From Bacteroidales bacterium (GTDB lineage Bacteria > Bacteroidota > Bacteroidia > Bacteroidales > ML635J-15): a stretch of DNA of 41,627 bases. The DNA is taken from positions 1-41,627 of the forward strand of contig JALOAQ010000008.1 in NCBI GenBank assembly GCA_023228725.1, read 5' to 3'. A program made the position numbers and the translations under genes. The notes beneath the pieces were generated by a model. It searched no databases. It was not told where the DNA came from and was given only the letters and a program-made list of their open reading frames with translations. Positions 9,433-16,278 of the stretch are shown piece by piece; within the stretch, counting starts at the first letter, position 1, and each line of letters begins with the position of its first letter.

Positions 9433-10176
9433 ATGCTTAAAGAAATTTTTGAACATCGTTCTATAAGAAAATATTTAGACAAAGCTATTCCTAAGGAGGT
9501 AATGGACGAAGTTTTACAAGCTGCAATTAGAGCGTCCAACACAGGAAATATGCAAATATATTCTATTATTGTTACTAGTGAAAAATCATTAAAACAAGCC
9601 TTAGCACCTGCACATTTTAACCAAGCTATGCTTAGTGAAGCTCCCACAATTTTAACTTTTTGTGCAGATTTTAATCGTTTTCAAAAATGGTGCGATTTAA
9701 GAAATGCAAACTACGCTTATGATAATATTTTAGCTTTTATAACAGCGTCAGTTGATGCTATTATTGCTGCCCAAAATGCTTGTGTAGAAGCAAGACATCA
9801 TGGTTTGGGGATATGCTATCTTGGTACTGCACTTTATAATCCTGATAAAATTATTTCTGTATTAAATTTACCAAAAGGAGTTGTGCCGGTAACTGCTATT
9901 ACTATTGGATATCCTGCCGAAAACCCACCACTTACAGATAGATTACCAAGCGAAGCAGTTGTGCATTACGAAACTTATAAAGATTTTAGCGAGGAAGATA
10001 TAAATAGAATTTATTCAGAAAAAGAAGAGAGAGAAGATAGCAAACAGTTTATTAAAGAAAATAATAAAGAAACTTTGGCTCAAGTGTTTACAGATATTAG
10101 ATATAAAAAATCTGATTTTGAACATTTTTCTAAAATTCTTATAGATACTTTAAAGAATCAAGGTTTTTTAAAGTAA
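9433..10176 (+). CDS. Nitroreductase family FMN oxidoreductase
   Basis: A flavin-dependent NAD(P)H oxidoreductase of the nitroreductase superfamily; the physiological substrate cannot be read from sequence. The 247-residue product starts with the FMN-phosphate signature HRSIRKYLDK, has ASNTGNMQIYSI near residue 36 and the later family block GLGICYLGTALYN near 128 with AITIGYPAENPP near 156. A charged, mostly helical tail of about 65 residues follows, similar to longer NfsA-like members. It lies 8 bases after the PPi-type phosphofructokinase gene and is probably co-transcribed, though no functional tie is obvious. Confidence 0.88.
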   Translation: MLKEIFEHRSIRKYLDKAIPKEVMDEVLQAAIRASNTGNMQIYSIIVTSEKSLKQALAPAHFNQAMLSEAPTILTFCADFNRFQKWCDLRNANYAYDNILAFITASVDAIIAAQNACVEARHHGLGICYLGTALYNPDKIISVLNLPKGVVPVTAITIGYPAENPPLTDRLPSEAVVHYETYKDFSEEDINRIYSEKEEREDSKQFIKENNKETLAQVFTDIRYKKSDFEHFSKILIDTLKNQGFLK

Positions 10177-10222
10177 ATAATTTCATTGCTTATTTATTTT
10201 ATAGGTAATTGAAATTTGTGAA

Positions 10223-10242
10223 CTTTGTTAAACAAAGCTTTT
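10223..10242 (+). terminator. Weak palindrome between convergent genes
   Basis: CTTTGTT and AACAAAG form a perfect inverted repeat around a single A; as RNA it would be a 6-bp stem with loop TAA followed by CTTTT. It lies in the 119-base gap between the nitroreductase gene and the convergent SxtJ-like gene, so a weak terminator is the simplest reading. The stem is short and AT-rich. Confidence 0.3.
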
Positions 10243-10295
10243 AAAAATAAGTAAAATTCAAATAAAAATAATTTCACTTTCTATACTAGAAAACT

Positions 10296-10661
10296 TTACC
10301 AAAGTTTTTCAAAATCTGTAGTAGTAGATGTTTTTGTTTTCCAATAAGTTTTATGAGTTTTATTTGAAATACTAAGATTTTTGGAGAATAATTTTTGCAA
10401 AAGAGAAAATGGGAATAAAATAAAGTAAAAAATCACTGTAAGTAAAATTTTTGACACAAAGAAGCCAATAACCAAGCCTATAGACTGCCATAAAAACGAA
10501 ATATAAAATGCTGTTTTGTGAAAAAGTCCACAAATTAAAGCTAAACTAACAGCAATATAATAAAACTTAATATTTTTAAAAATTATTCCTAATATTACCA
10601 AAGCAGCAACAATAATTAAGCAGTCGGCAAGGTTTCTTTTATATGATTTTATTATTTTCAT
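10296..10661 (-). CDS. SxtJ-family small membrane protein
   Basis: A 121-residue predicted inner-membrane protein with hydrophobic stretches at about residues 13-29, 32-53 and 63-86. The end of the third stretch (LLTVIFYFILFPFSLLQKLF) and the C-terminal KTYWKTK...DFEKLW pattern resemble the SxtJ family, known only as a small membrane partner encoded beside NodU/CmcH-type carbamoyltransferases. It starts 3 bases after the stop of the DUF5989-like gene and ends a three-gene minus-strand operon. Its molecular role is unknown; membrane anchoring or scaffolding of the carbamoyltransferase is only an inference from constant proximity. Confidence 0.75.
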   Translation of the reverse strand: MKIIKSYKRNLADCLIIVAALVILGIIFKNIKFYYIAVSLALICGLFHKTAFYISFLWQSIGLVIGFFVSKILLTVIFYFILFPFSLLQKLFSKNLSISNKTHKTYWKTKTSTTTDFEKLW

Positions 10662-10664
10662 TTT

Positions 10665-10814
10665 TTAAAATAAGGTGTAAACAAATGGAGCAACAGAACT
10701 TGAGCCTGCAAAAATTATTAATATCCCTATAATTAATAAAACTATTATCATGGGTAAAAGCCAATATTTTTTTCTCTCTTTTAAAAATCCCCATAAATCT
10801 CTTAAAAATTCCAT
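10665..10814 (-). CDS. DUF5989-like single-pass membrane peptide (49 aa)
   Basis: A 49-residue protein starting at the ATG at 10814, just one base after the carbamoyltransferase stop codon. A longer reading to 10883 would overlap the carbamoyltransferase by 68 bases and adds a 23-residue basic leader, so the short start is preferred. It has an amphipathic N-terminus (MEFLRDLWGFLKERKKYW), one hydrophobic helix at about residues 19-38, and a short SSSVAPFVYTLF tail. This matches the DUF5989 pattern, an uncharacterised family found beside carbamoyltransferase and SxtJ genes. The gene order and tight packing are the main support. Confidence 0.72.
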   Translation of the reverse strand: MEFLRDLWGFLKERKKYWLLPMIIVLLIIGILIIFAGSSSVAPFVYTLF

Positions 10815-10815
10815 A

Positions 10816-12669
10816 TTAGTCTGGTTTAAATTTTTCTTTAAAACTATATTTTTTAATATTTTGCTTTTCCTTAAGCAAGACATAATTTTCTAAAACAAGT
10901 ATATCCATATCTGTACGCATAAAACACCTGAAAGCGTCTTCGGGAGAGCAAACTATTGGCTCCCCTCTTACATTGAAACTTGTATTTATAATTAAAGATG
11001 TATTTGTTATTTCTTTAAATTTTTCAATTAAACTATAAAAATCCGGATTAGTATTTTTATCCACTGTTTGCAAACGTGCTGAAAAGTCGCAATGAGTAAC
11101 TGCAGGAATATTTGACCTTTCTACATACAATTTTGGGAATAATTCAAGTTCTTCATAATTATCTGGAAGTTTTTTACGCATAGACTTCTTCACTTGACTT
11201 GTAAATAACATATAAGGTGAAGCAATGTCAATATCAAAATATTTTTTTGCATCTTCTAATAAAACAGCAGGAGCAAAAGGTCTGAATCCTTCCCTAAATT
11301 TAATTTTTAGATTAAGTTTTTTCTGCATTTCAGCACTTCTTGCATCAGCAATAATACTTCTATTACCTAAAGCACGGGGTCCAAACTCCATTTTTCCACG
11401 AAACCAGCCAATAATTTTTCCTTGGTCGATTTTTTTTGCAATATATTTAAAAATTTCTTGTTTATTTTCATAAAATACATAATTTGCCTCATATTTTCTC
11501 AAAACTTTAAGTATATCAAAATTTGAAAATTCGGGTCCTAAAAATGCAGCTTTCATCAAATCTTCGCCTGTTGGCATATATTCAAAATTTTCATATAAAT
11601 ATAAATAGCTAAATGCAGCACCTAAAGCTCCGCCTGCATCACCTGTTGCGGGTTGAATATAGATTTTTTCAAATATTTTAGAATTTAAAATTTTAGAATT
11701 TGCCACACAATTTAAAGCTACTCCCCCGGCTAAGCACAATTTTTTTTCTCCTGTAATTTCTTGTGCATATTTTACCATATTTAGCACAATTTCTTCAGTT
11801 ATTTCTTGTATAGCCAAAGCTAAATTACAGTGAATTTGCAGAATATCGTCTTTTGGTTTTCGTATTTTTAGCCCAAAAAGTTTTTGCCATTTTTTAATTT
11901 TTATCATTTTTAAACTTGTTGCAAAGCCAAAATATTTCATATTTAACTTTATGCTTCCATCAAGTTTAATTTCAACAAGTTTTTGACGAATTAAATTTTT
12001 AAAATTTTCAGTTTCCTCTGCATTTTTTATACCATAAGGAGCTAATCCCATAAGTTTATACTCGCCACTATTTACAACAAAACCAAGAAAATATGTAAAA
12101 GCCGAATATAAAAGTCCTAGTGAATTTGGATAGTGTAATTCTTTTAAAATTTTAATTTTTCCATTTTCGGCTTTAGCAATTGAGGCAGAAGCCCACTCTC
12201 CCATGCCATCAATTGTGAGAATGGCAGCTGAACTAAAACCGGAAGGATAAAAAGCAGAGGCTGCATGTGATAAATGATGTTCAGAAAAGTAGATTTTTAT
12301 TTTTTTCTTATCAAAAGATTCAATTTTTCTTAATTGGGAATAAATTTCATCTTTAATAAATAATTTTTCTCTTAACCAAATTGGAATAGACTTAACAAAA
12401 GACGCTAAACCATAAGGTGAAAAATGATAATAAGATTCTAATAATCTTTCAAATTTTAAAAATGGTTTTTCGTAATAAACAATGGCAGAAAGCTCTGAAA
12501 CATTTATTTGCGCCTGATTTAAACAAAACCTCACTGCGTTAATAGGAAAAGACTTGTCGTGTTTTTTACGGGTAAATCTTTCTTCTTGAGCGGCAGCAAT
12601 AATTTCATTATTAAAAATTAAGCAAGCTGCCGAATCGTGATAATATGCTGAAATTCCTAAAATATACAC
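10816..12669 (-). CDS. NodU/CmcH-family O-carbamoyltransferase
   Basis: Transfers a carbamoyl group from carbamoyl phosphate, through an adenylated intermediate, to a hydroxyl of a small molecule or sugar; the acceptor is not known here. I chose the GTG at 12669 because it gives the family N-terminus MYILGISAYYHDSA; an upstream TTG at 12678 would add three residues. The 617-residue product has the Kae1-like N-terminal domain with SEHHLSHAASAFYPSGF near residue 128 and TIDGMGEWASAS near 155, CLAGGVALNCVAN near 310, QPATGDAGGALGAA near 335, and the C-terminal carbamoyltransferase signature FRGKMEFGPRALGNRSI near 425 with FREGFRPFAPAV near 460. It leads a three-gene operon with two small membrane proteins and is divergent from an SGNH hydrolase gene. 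Confidence 0.93.
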   Translation of the reverse strand: MYILGISAYYHDSAACLIFNNEIIAAAQEERFTRKKHDKSFPINAVRFCLNQAQINVSELSAIVYYEKPFLKFERLLESYYHFSPYGLASFVKSIPIWLREKLFIKDEIYSQLRKIESFDKKKIKIYFSEHHLSHAASAFYPSGFSSAAILTIDGMGEWASASIAKAENGKIKILKELHYPNSLGLLYSAFTYFLGFVVNSGEYKLMGLAPYGIKNAEETENFKNLIRQKLVEIKLDGSIKLNMKYFGFATSLKMIKIKKWQKLFGLKIRKPKDDILQIHCNLALAIQEITEEIVLNMVKYAQEITGEKKLCLAGGVALNCVANSKILNSKIFEKIYIQPATGDAGGALGAAFSYLYLYENFEYMPTGEDLMKAAFLGPEFSNFDILKVLRKYEANYVFYENKQEIFKYIAKKIDQGKIIGWFRGKMEFGPRALGNRSIIADARSAEMQKKLNLKIKFREGFRPFAPAVLLEDAKKYFDIDIASPYMLFTSQVKKSMRKKLPDNYEELELFPKLYVERSNIPAVTHCDFSARLQTVDKNTNPDFYSLIEKFKEITNTSLIINTSFNVRGEPIVCSPEDAFRCFMRTDMDILVLENYVLLKEKQNIKKYSFKEKFKPD

Positions 12670-12794
12670 AGAGTACAAGTTTTATAATTACAAATATGAG
12701 TAAAATTATTAAAAATAACATAGTTTTACAAAAAAAAACTCGTAAAATTACATAAATCTAAATTTTGAGGACATGCTTAAAATTGTTTTGTCAT

Positions 12795-12820
12795 GATTTT
12801 TGCAACAAATGGCAAAAATC
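12795..12820. repeat. Perfect 9-bp inverted repeat with 8-base loop
   Basis: GATTTTTGC (12795-12803) and GCAAAAATC (12812-12820) flank AACAAATG. No T-tract follows on either strand, so it does not look like a terminator. Lying in a divergent promoter region it could be an operator or a transcript-leader hairpin for the carbamoyltransferase operon, but the sequence alone does not decide. Confidence 0.45.
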
Positions 12821-12998
12821 CCGCCAAAACCCCCACTTAGCAAAACACAGATGATTTTTTTATAATTATATTAGTTTTTACATGAATTTTCACAAGATTT
12901 TAAGCTAAATAATAATTTTTAAAATTATAATAAAAACTAATTTAAACTAATTTTTCGTGAAACATTTAATTAATTTTATCACTTAAAAGAAAATAAGG

Positions 12999-13006
12999 TA
13001 TATTTG
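12999..13006 (+). promoter_or_regulatory. -7 element of the SGNH hydrolase gene
   Basis: TATATTTG fits TAnnTTTG and sits 44 bases before the ATG at 13051. No clear -33 element was seen. Confidence 0.4.
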
Positions 13007-13050
13007 TATAAAATAAAGTTTTTGTATTAAGTTAACTAAACAAAAAACAA

Positions 13051-14250
13051 ATGAGAATTTCTAAAACTTATATTTTTAAAATACTAATTTCACTAATAAT
13101 AAGTTTACATTTCTTGTTCTTTATTATTACCAAAAAGTATTTTGTTAGTTCGGGGATATGTTTGTATATTATTGTTTTTACATTAATATATTGGATTTTA
13201 TTAGCTTTAAAAAAATGGTTTAAATTAAACTTAAAAATCAAAAACATTAAGTTAGGTATTTATTCTATTGTAATAATTCTTTCAATAATTGAATTAGTTT
13301 TTATTTTAACAGGTTTTCAAAGCACATATTTAGAAAAACGTAATAAGTTTTATTATCATTCACCTTATTCGGATTATGGATTAACTCGTTATCATGTTTG
13401 GGAAAGCGACCATTTATTAAAAACAAAGGATTTTTCTTATGAAAGAAATATTAATAGTTTGGGACTGTCGGATATTGAACCAAAAATTGAAAAATCAGAA
13501 AATGAGTATAGAATTATAGCTTTGGGCGATTCTTTTACCGAAGGTGATGGCTGCCATGCCGATTCTACATGGTTAAAGTTTTTAGAAAGAGATTTAGAAA
13601 AACTAGAGACAGAAAAAACATTTACTTTTATAAATGCTGGAGTTTGTGGTAGCGACCCTATGTTTGAATATGTTTTGTTTAAAGATAAATTATTGAAATA
13701 CAAAGCTGATTTGCTAATTTTAATGATTAATGAAAGTGATTTTTATGATATTATCTTGTTAGGCGGAATGGAAAGGTTTAGAGAAGATGGAAGTATAAAA
13801 ACAAAAAAAGCTCCTTGGTTTGAACCAATTTATGCTATAAGTAGAATATCAAGATTAGTTTTTAGATTTCTAGGATATAATGAGTTGCTTATAAAACTAC
13901 CAATTGAAGGCACTGAATTTCAAGAAGTTGAGAAAAGTATTTATAATGTTATTTTAGATTTTGAAAAACTTTCTAAAGAAAATAATTTCAAATTTATAGT
14001 TAGCATAAACCCTGTTTTATCAGAATTAAAAAACAAAAAACTTTTAATGCATAATTTAAGCCTAAAACTCGCTGAAAATAAAGATATAATTTATGTTGAT
14101 TTATTAAAGCATTTTATAGAGACTGTTGATAATAATGATTTTGAATCTTTGTTCTGGAAAAATGATGGACACAATAATGCAAAAGGATATGAAGTAATTG
14201 GAAAAGGGATGTTTAATGAGTTGAAAGTCTGTAAAGTCGAAAGTCTGTAA
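13051..14250 (+). CDS. Membrane-anchored SGNH/GDSL-type hydrolase
   Basis: A 399-residue serine esterase or acyltransferase-like protein. Three hydrophobic segments at about residues 9-28, 33-53 and 69-88 anchor it, followed by the SGNH domain: GDSFTEGDG with nucleophile Ser161, Gly in NAGVCGSDP (about 195-203), Asn227 in MINESDFYD, and Asp372/His374 in NDGHNNAKGY. All four catalytic blocks are present. The substrate is unknown; de-esterification of a surface glycan or lipid-linked product would fit the neighbouring carbamoyltransferase module, from which it diverges. The last eight codons (KVCKVESL) and the stop lie inside a 16-bp tandem repeat, so the C-terminal tail was probably remodelled by repeat growth. 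The domain itself ends before that. Confidence 0.85.
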   Translation: MRISKTYIFKILISLIISLHFLFFIITKKYFVSSGICLYIIVFTLIYWILLALKKWFKLNLKIKNIKLGIYSIVIILSIIELVFILTGFQSTYLEKRNKFYYHSPYSDYGLTRYHVWESDHLLKTKDFSYERNINSLGLSDIEPKIEKSENEYRIIALGDSFTEGDGCHADSTWLKFLERDLEKLETEKTFTFINAGVCGSDPMFEYVLFKDKLLKYKADLLILMINESDFYDIILLGGMERFREDGSIKTKKAPWFEPIYAISRISRLVFRFLGYNELLIKLPIEGTEFQEVEKSIYNVILDFEKLSKENNFKFIVSINPVLSELKNKKLLMHNLSLKLAENKDIIYVDLLKHFIETVDNNDFESLFWKNDGHNNAKGYEVIGKGMFNELKVCKVESL

Positions 14251-14275
14251 AGTAGAAAGTCTGTAAAGTCGAAAG
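14223..14275 (+). repeat. 16-bp tandem repeat, 3.3 copies, overlapping a stop codon
   Basis: The unit GAAAGTCTGTAAAGTC runs at 14223-14238, 14239-14254 (last base A instead of C) and 14255-14270, then GAAAG starts a fourth copy. The unit is not a multiple of three, so copies read in different frames; the SGNH hydrolase stop TAA falls in copy two. It looks like a short slippage-type array. Confidence 0.9.
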
Positions 14276-14393
14276 AGCTTCAAGGCATTTCATTCACCAA
14301 GCATTAAACACAAAAACTAAGAACTATTTTACAGTCAAATCACTTAAAATCAAGTTTTACAACATAAATCATCTTTAATTCAATAAATACTAT

Positions 14394-14401
14394 TAATTTT
14401 G
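14394..14401 (+). promoter_or_regulatory. -7 element of the mutAB operon
   Basis: TAATTTTG matches TAnnTTTG and lies 32 bases before the mutA ATG. It gives a short leader; no cobalamin riboswitch-like structure was seen in the 183-base gap. Confidence 0.45.
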
Positions 14402-14433
14402 CAAAAGAATTAAAAACAAATTGAGTTTTAAAT

Positions 14434-16266
14434 ATGGACGAAAAATTGTTTCACGAATTTCCTCCAATACCCACACAAGCTTGGGAGGAAGTTATTTTAA
14501 AAGATTTAAAAGGTGCAGATTATGAGAAAAGATTAATCTGGAAAACCTTAGAAGGATTTTCATTAAAACCTTATTATCGTAGCGAAAATTTGGAAAACTT
14601 GGATTATTTGAATTCAAATCCCGGAAATTTTCCATACACAAGAGGTACTGATTACGAAGGTTTAAAGTTTATTAGACAAGACATTAGAGTTAAAGATGTA
14701 AATTTAGCCAACAAACAAGCCTTGTCTTTATTAAATGCTGGCGTAAGCTCCTTAGGCTTCATAATCACAGAAGATTTAAACAAAGAAGATTTTAATAAGT
14801 TAATGAATGGAATAAATCCAGAAGCTGCTGAAATTAACTTCCTAACTTGCGATCTTACAGCCAAATATGTTGAGATCTTAGCAGATTATGCTAAAGAAAA
14901 TTCTTTTGATATCAACAAAATTCAAGGTTCAAATAAATTTGATCCATTAGCTTATATGGTTCTAATGGGTAAAACTTATTGTGGAAAAGATTCATGCAAT
15001 TGTGTTGAAGAAATGTATAATAAAAATAAAAACATTTTACCACAATTTAGTTTACTGAGTGTTGAAGCCAATGCTTATCACAATGCTGGAGCCAATGCAG
15101 TGCAAGAACTTGCTTTTGCATTAAGCCAAGCAGCTGAATATTTAAAGATTTTTGCTGAAAAAGGAATTTCTGTTGACGAAATTGCCCCAAGTATTAGATT
15201 TAATTTTGCTGTAGGTTCAAATTATTTTATGGAAATTGCAAAGCTTAGAGCTGTTAGATTTTTATGGGCTAAAATTGTTGAAGCAAATTCTTGTAAAAAT
15301 TTAGAAAATGCAAAAATCAATATGCATTGCGAAACTTCACAATGGAATAAAACAATTTACGACCCACATGTAAATATGCTAAGAGTTACTACTGAAGCAA
15401 TGTCAGCAATTATTGGCGGAACAAATACTTTAAGCGTTGTGCCTTTTGATTTTGCTTATGCAGAGCCAAGTGATTTTTCATTAAGAATAGCAAAAAATGT
15501 TCAATTAGTAATTACCGAAGAAGCTCATTTTGATAAAGTTAGCGATCCAGCAGCTGGTTCATATTATATCGAGAACTTAACCGATATGCTTATTGATAAA
15601 ACTTGGGACTTATTTTTAAAAGTTGACGAAATAGGCGGATATATTCAGGCTGTAAAACAAGGATTTATCCAAGACAGTATTAACGAAATAGCTGAAAAAC
15701 GCAGTTCAAATATTGCTAATCGTCTTGAAACACTTTTAGGAACAAATCAATTTCCTAATTTTAATGAAAATAAAAAAGAAATTCCTATTTCTGAAAAGCC
15801 TAATATAGAAGGTGAAATGTTTAAGACCATTACATTACATCGTGGTGCTGTGGAGTTTGAAAAATTACGCTTAAAAACTGATAAAGCTGCAAAAAGACCA
15901 GTTGTGTTTATGCTTACAATAGGAAATTTAGCTTTTAGAAAAGCACGTGCTCAATTTTCTAGTAACTTTTTTGCTTGTGCAGGCTTTGAAGTAATTGATA
16001 ACAATGGTTTTGAAAATATAGAGCAAGGAATAAAAGCAGCTAAAACAAAAAATGCTGATATAATTGTTTTATGTAGTTCTGACGAGGAATATGAAACATT
16101 AGCAGTTGAAACATTTGAAAAAATTGACAGCGAAATTTTGGTGATTGCCGGAAATCCTGCTTGTAAAACTGATTTGGAGGCTAAAGGAATTAAGAATTTT
16201 ATTCATGTAAGATCTAATGTTCTTGAAGAGCTCAAATCTTATCAAAAACAACTTGGTATTAACTAA
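14434..16266 (+). CDS. mutA: Methylmalonyl-CoA mutase, small (beta) subunit
   Basis: Non-catalytic partner subunit of adenosylcobalamin-dependent methylmalonyl-CoA mutase, which interconverts succinyl-CoA and (R)-methylmalonyl-CoA in the succinate-propionate pathway. The 610-residue product has the mutase TIM-barrel in the first ~450 residues, with NFAVGSNYFMEIAKLRAVRFLWAKI-type signature near 255 and SDPAAGSYYIENLTD near 369. The C-terminal flavodoxin-like domain is kept, but the cobalamin motif DxHxxG is absent, as known for this subunit. mutB follows after 12 bases on the same strand, so they form one operon. The chaperone MeaB and the epimerase are not in the window. Confidence 0.95.
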   Translation: MDEKLFHEFPPIPTQAWEEVILKDLKGADYEKRLIWKTLEGFSLKPYYRSENLENLDYLNSNPGNFPYTRGTDYEGLKFIRQDIRVKDVNLANKQALSLLNAGVSSLGFIITEDLNKEDFNKLMNGINPEAAEINFLTCDLTAKYVEILADYAKENSFDINKIQGSNKFDPLAYMVLMGKTYCGKDSCNCVEEMYNKNKNILPQFSLLSVEANAYHNAGANAVQELAFALSQAAEYLKIFAEKGISVDEIAPSIRFNFAVGSNYFMEIAKLRAVRFLWAKIVEANSCKNLENAKINMHCETSQWNKTIYDPHVNMLRVTTEAMSAIIGGTNTLSVVPFDFAYAEPSDFSLRIAKNVQLVITEEAHFDKVSDPAAGSYYIENLTDMLIDKTWDLFLKVDEIGGYIQAVKQGFIQDSINEIAEKRSSNIANRLETLLGTNQFPNFNENKKEIPISEKPNIEGEMFKTITLHRGAVEFEKLRLKTDKAAKRPVVFMLTIGNLAFRKARAQFSSNFFACAGFEVIDNNGFENIEQGIKAAKTKNADIIVLCSSDEEYETLAVETFEKIDSEILVIAGNPACKTDLEAKGIKNFIHVRSNVLEELKSYQKQLGIN

Positions 16267-16278
16267 AAATGCTTAAAA

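Larger units (their letters stand above)
12670..13050. other. Divergent intergenic region, 381 bases
   Basis: Very AT-rich gap between the carbamoyltransferase and SGNH hydrolase starts. It holds a perfect 9-bp inverted repeat (12795-12820, listed separately), an 11-bp inverted repeat ATTAGTTTTTA at 12870-12880 against TAAAAACTAAT at 12931-12941, a short C-rich patch (about 12820-12838) that stands out against the surrounding AT, and a -7 promoter element near the SGNH gene. No ORF or RNA gene was recognised in it. Confidence 0.6.

Noticed and set aside
10216..10237. Partial Rex-box look (TTGTGAA followed by TTGTTAAACAAA) near 10216-10237.
   Set aside because: The spacing and right arm do not match the Rex operator consensus, and it lies between convergent genes where a repressor site makes little sense.
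10815..10883. Longer 72-residue reading of the DUF5989-like gene.
   Set aside because: It would overlap the carbamoyltransferase coding end by 68 bases and adds a basic leader unlike the family; the ATG at 10814 is preferred.
14251..14433. Cobalamin riboswitch before the B12-dependent mutase genes.
   Set aside because: No B12-box-like sequence or suitable structure was seen, and the gap minus the tandem repeat is short for one.
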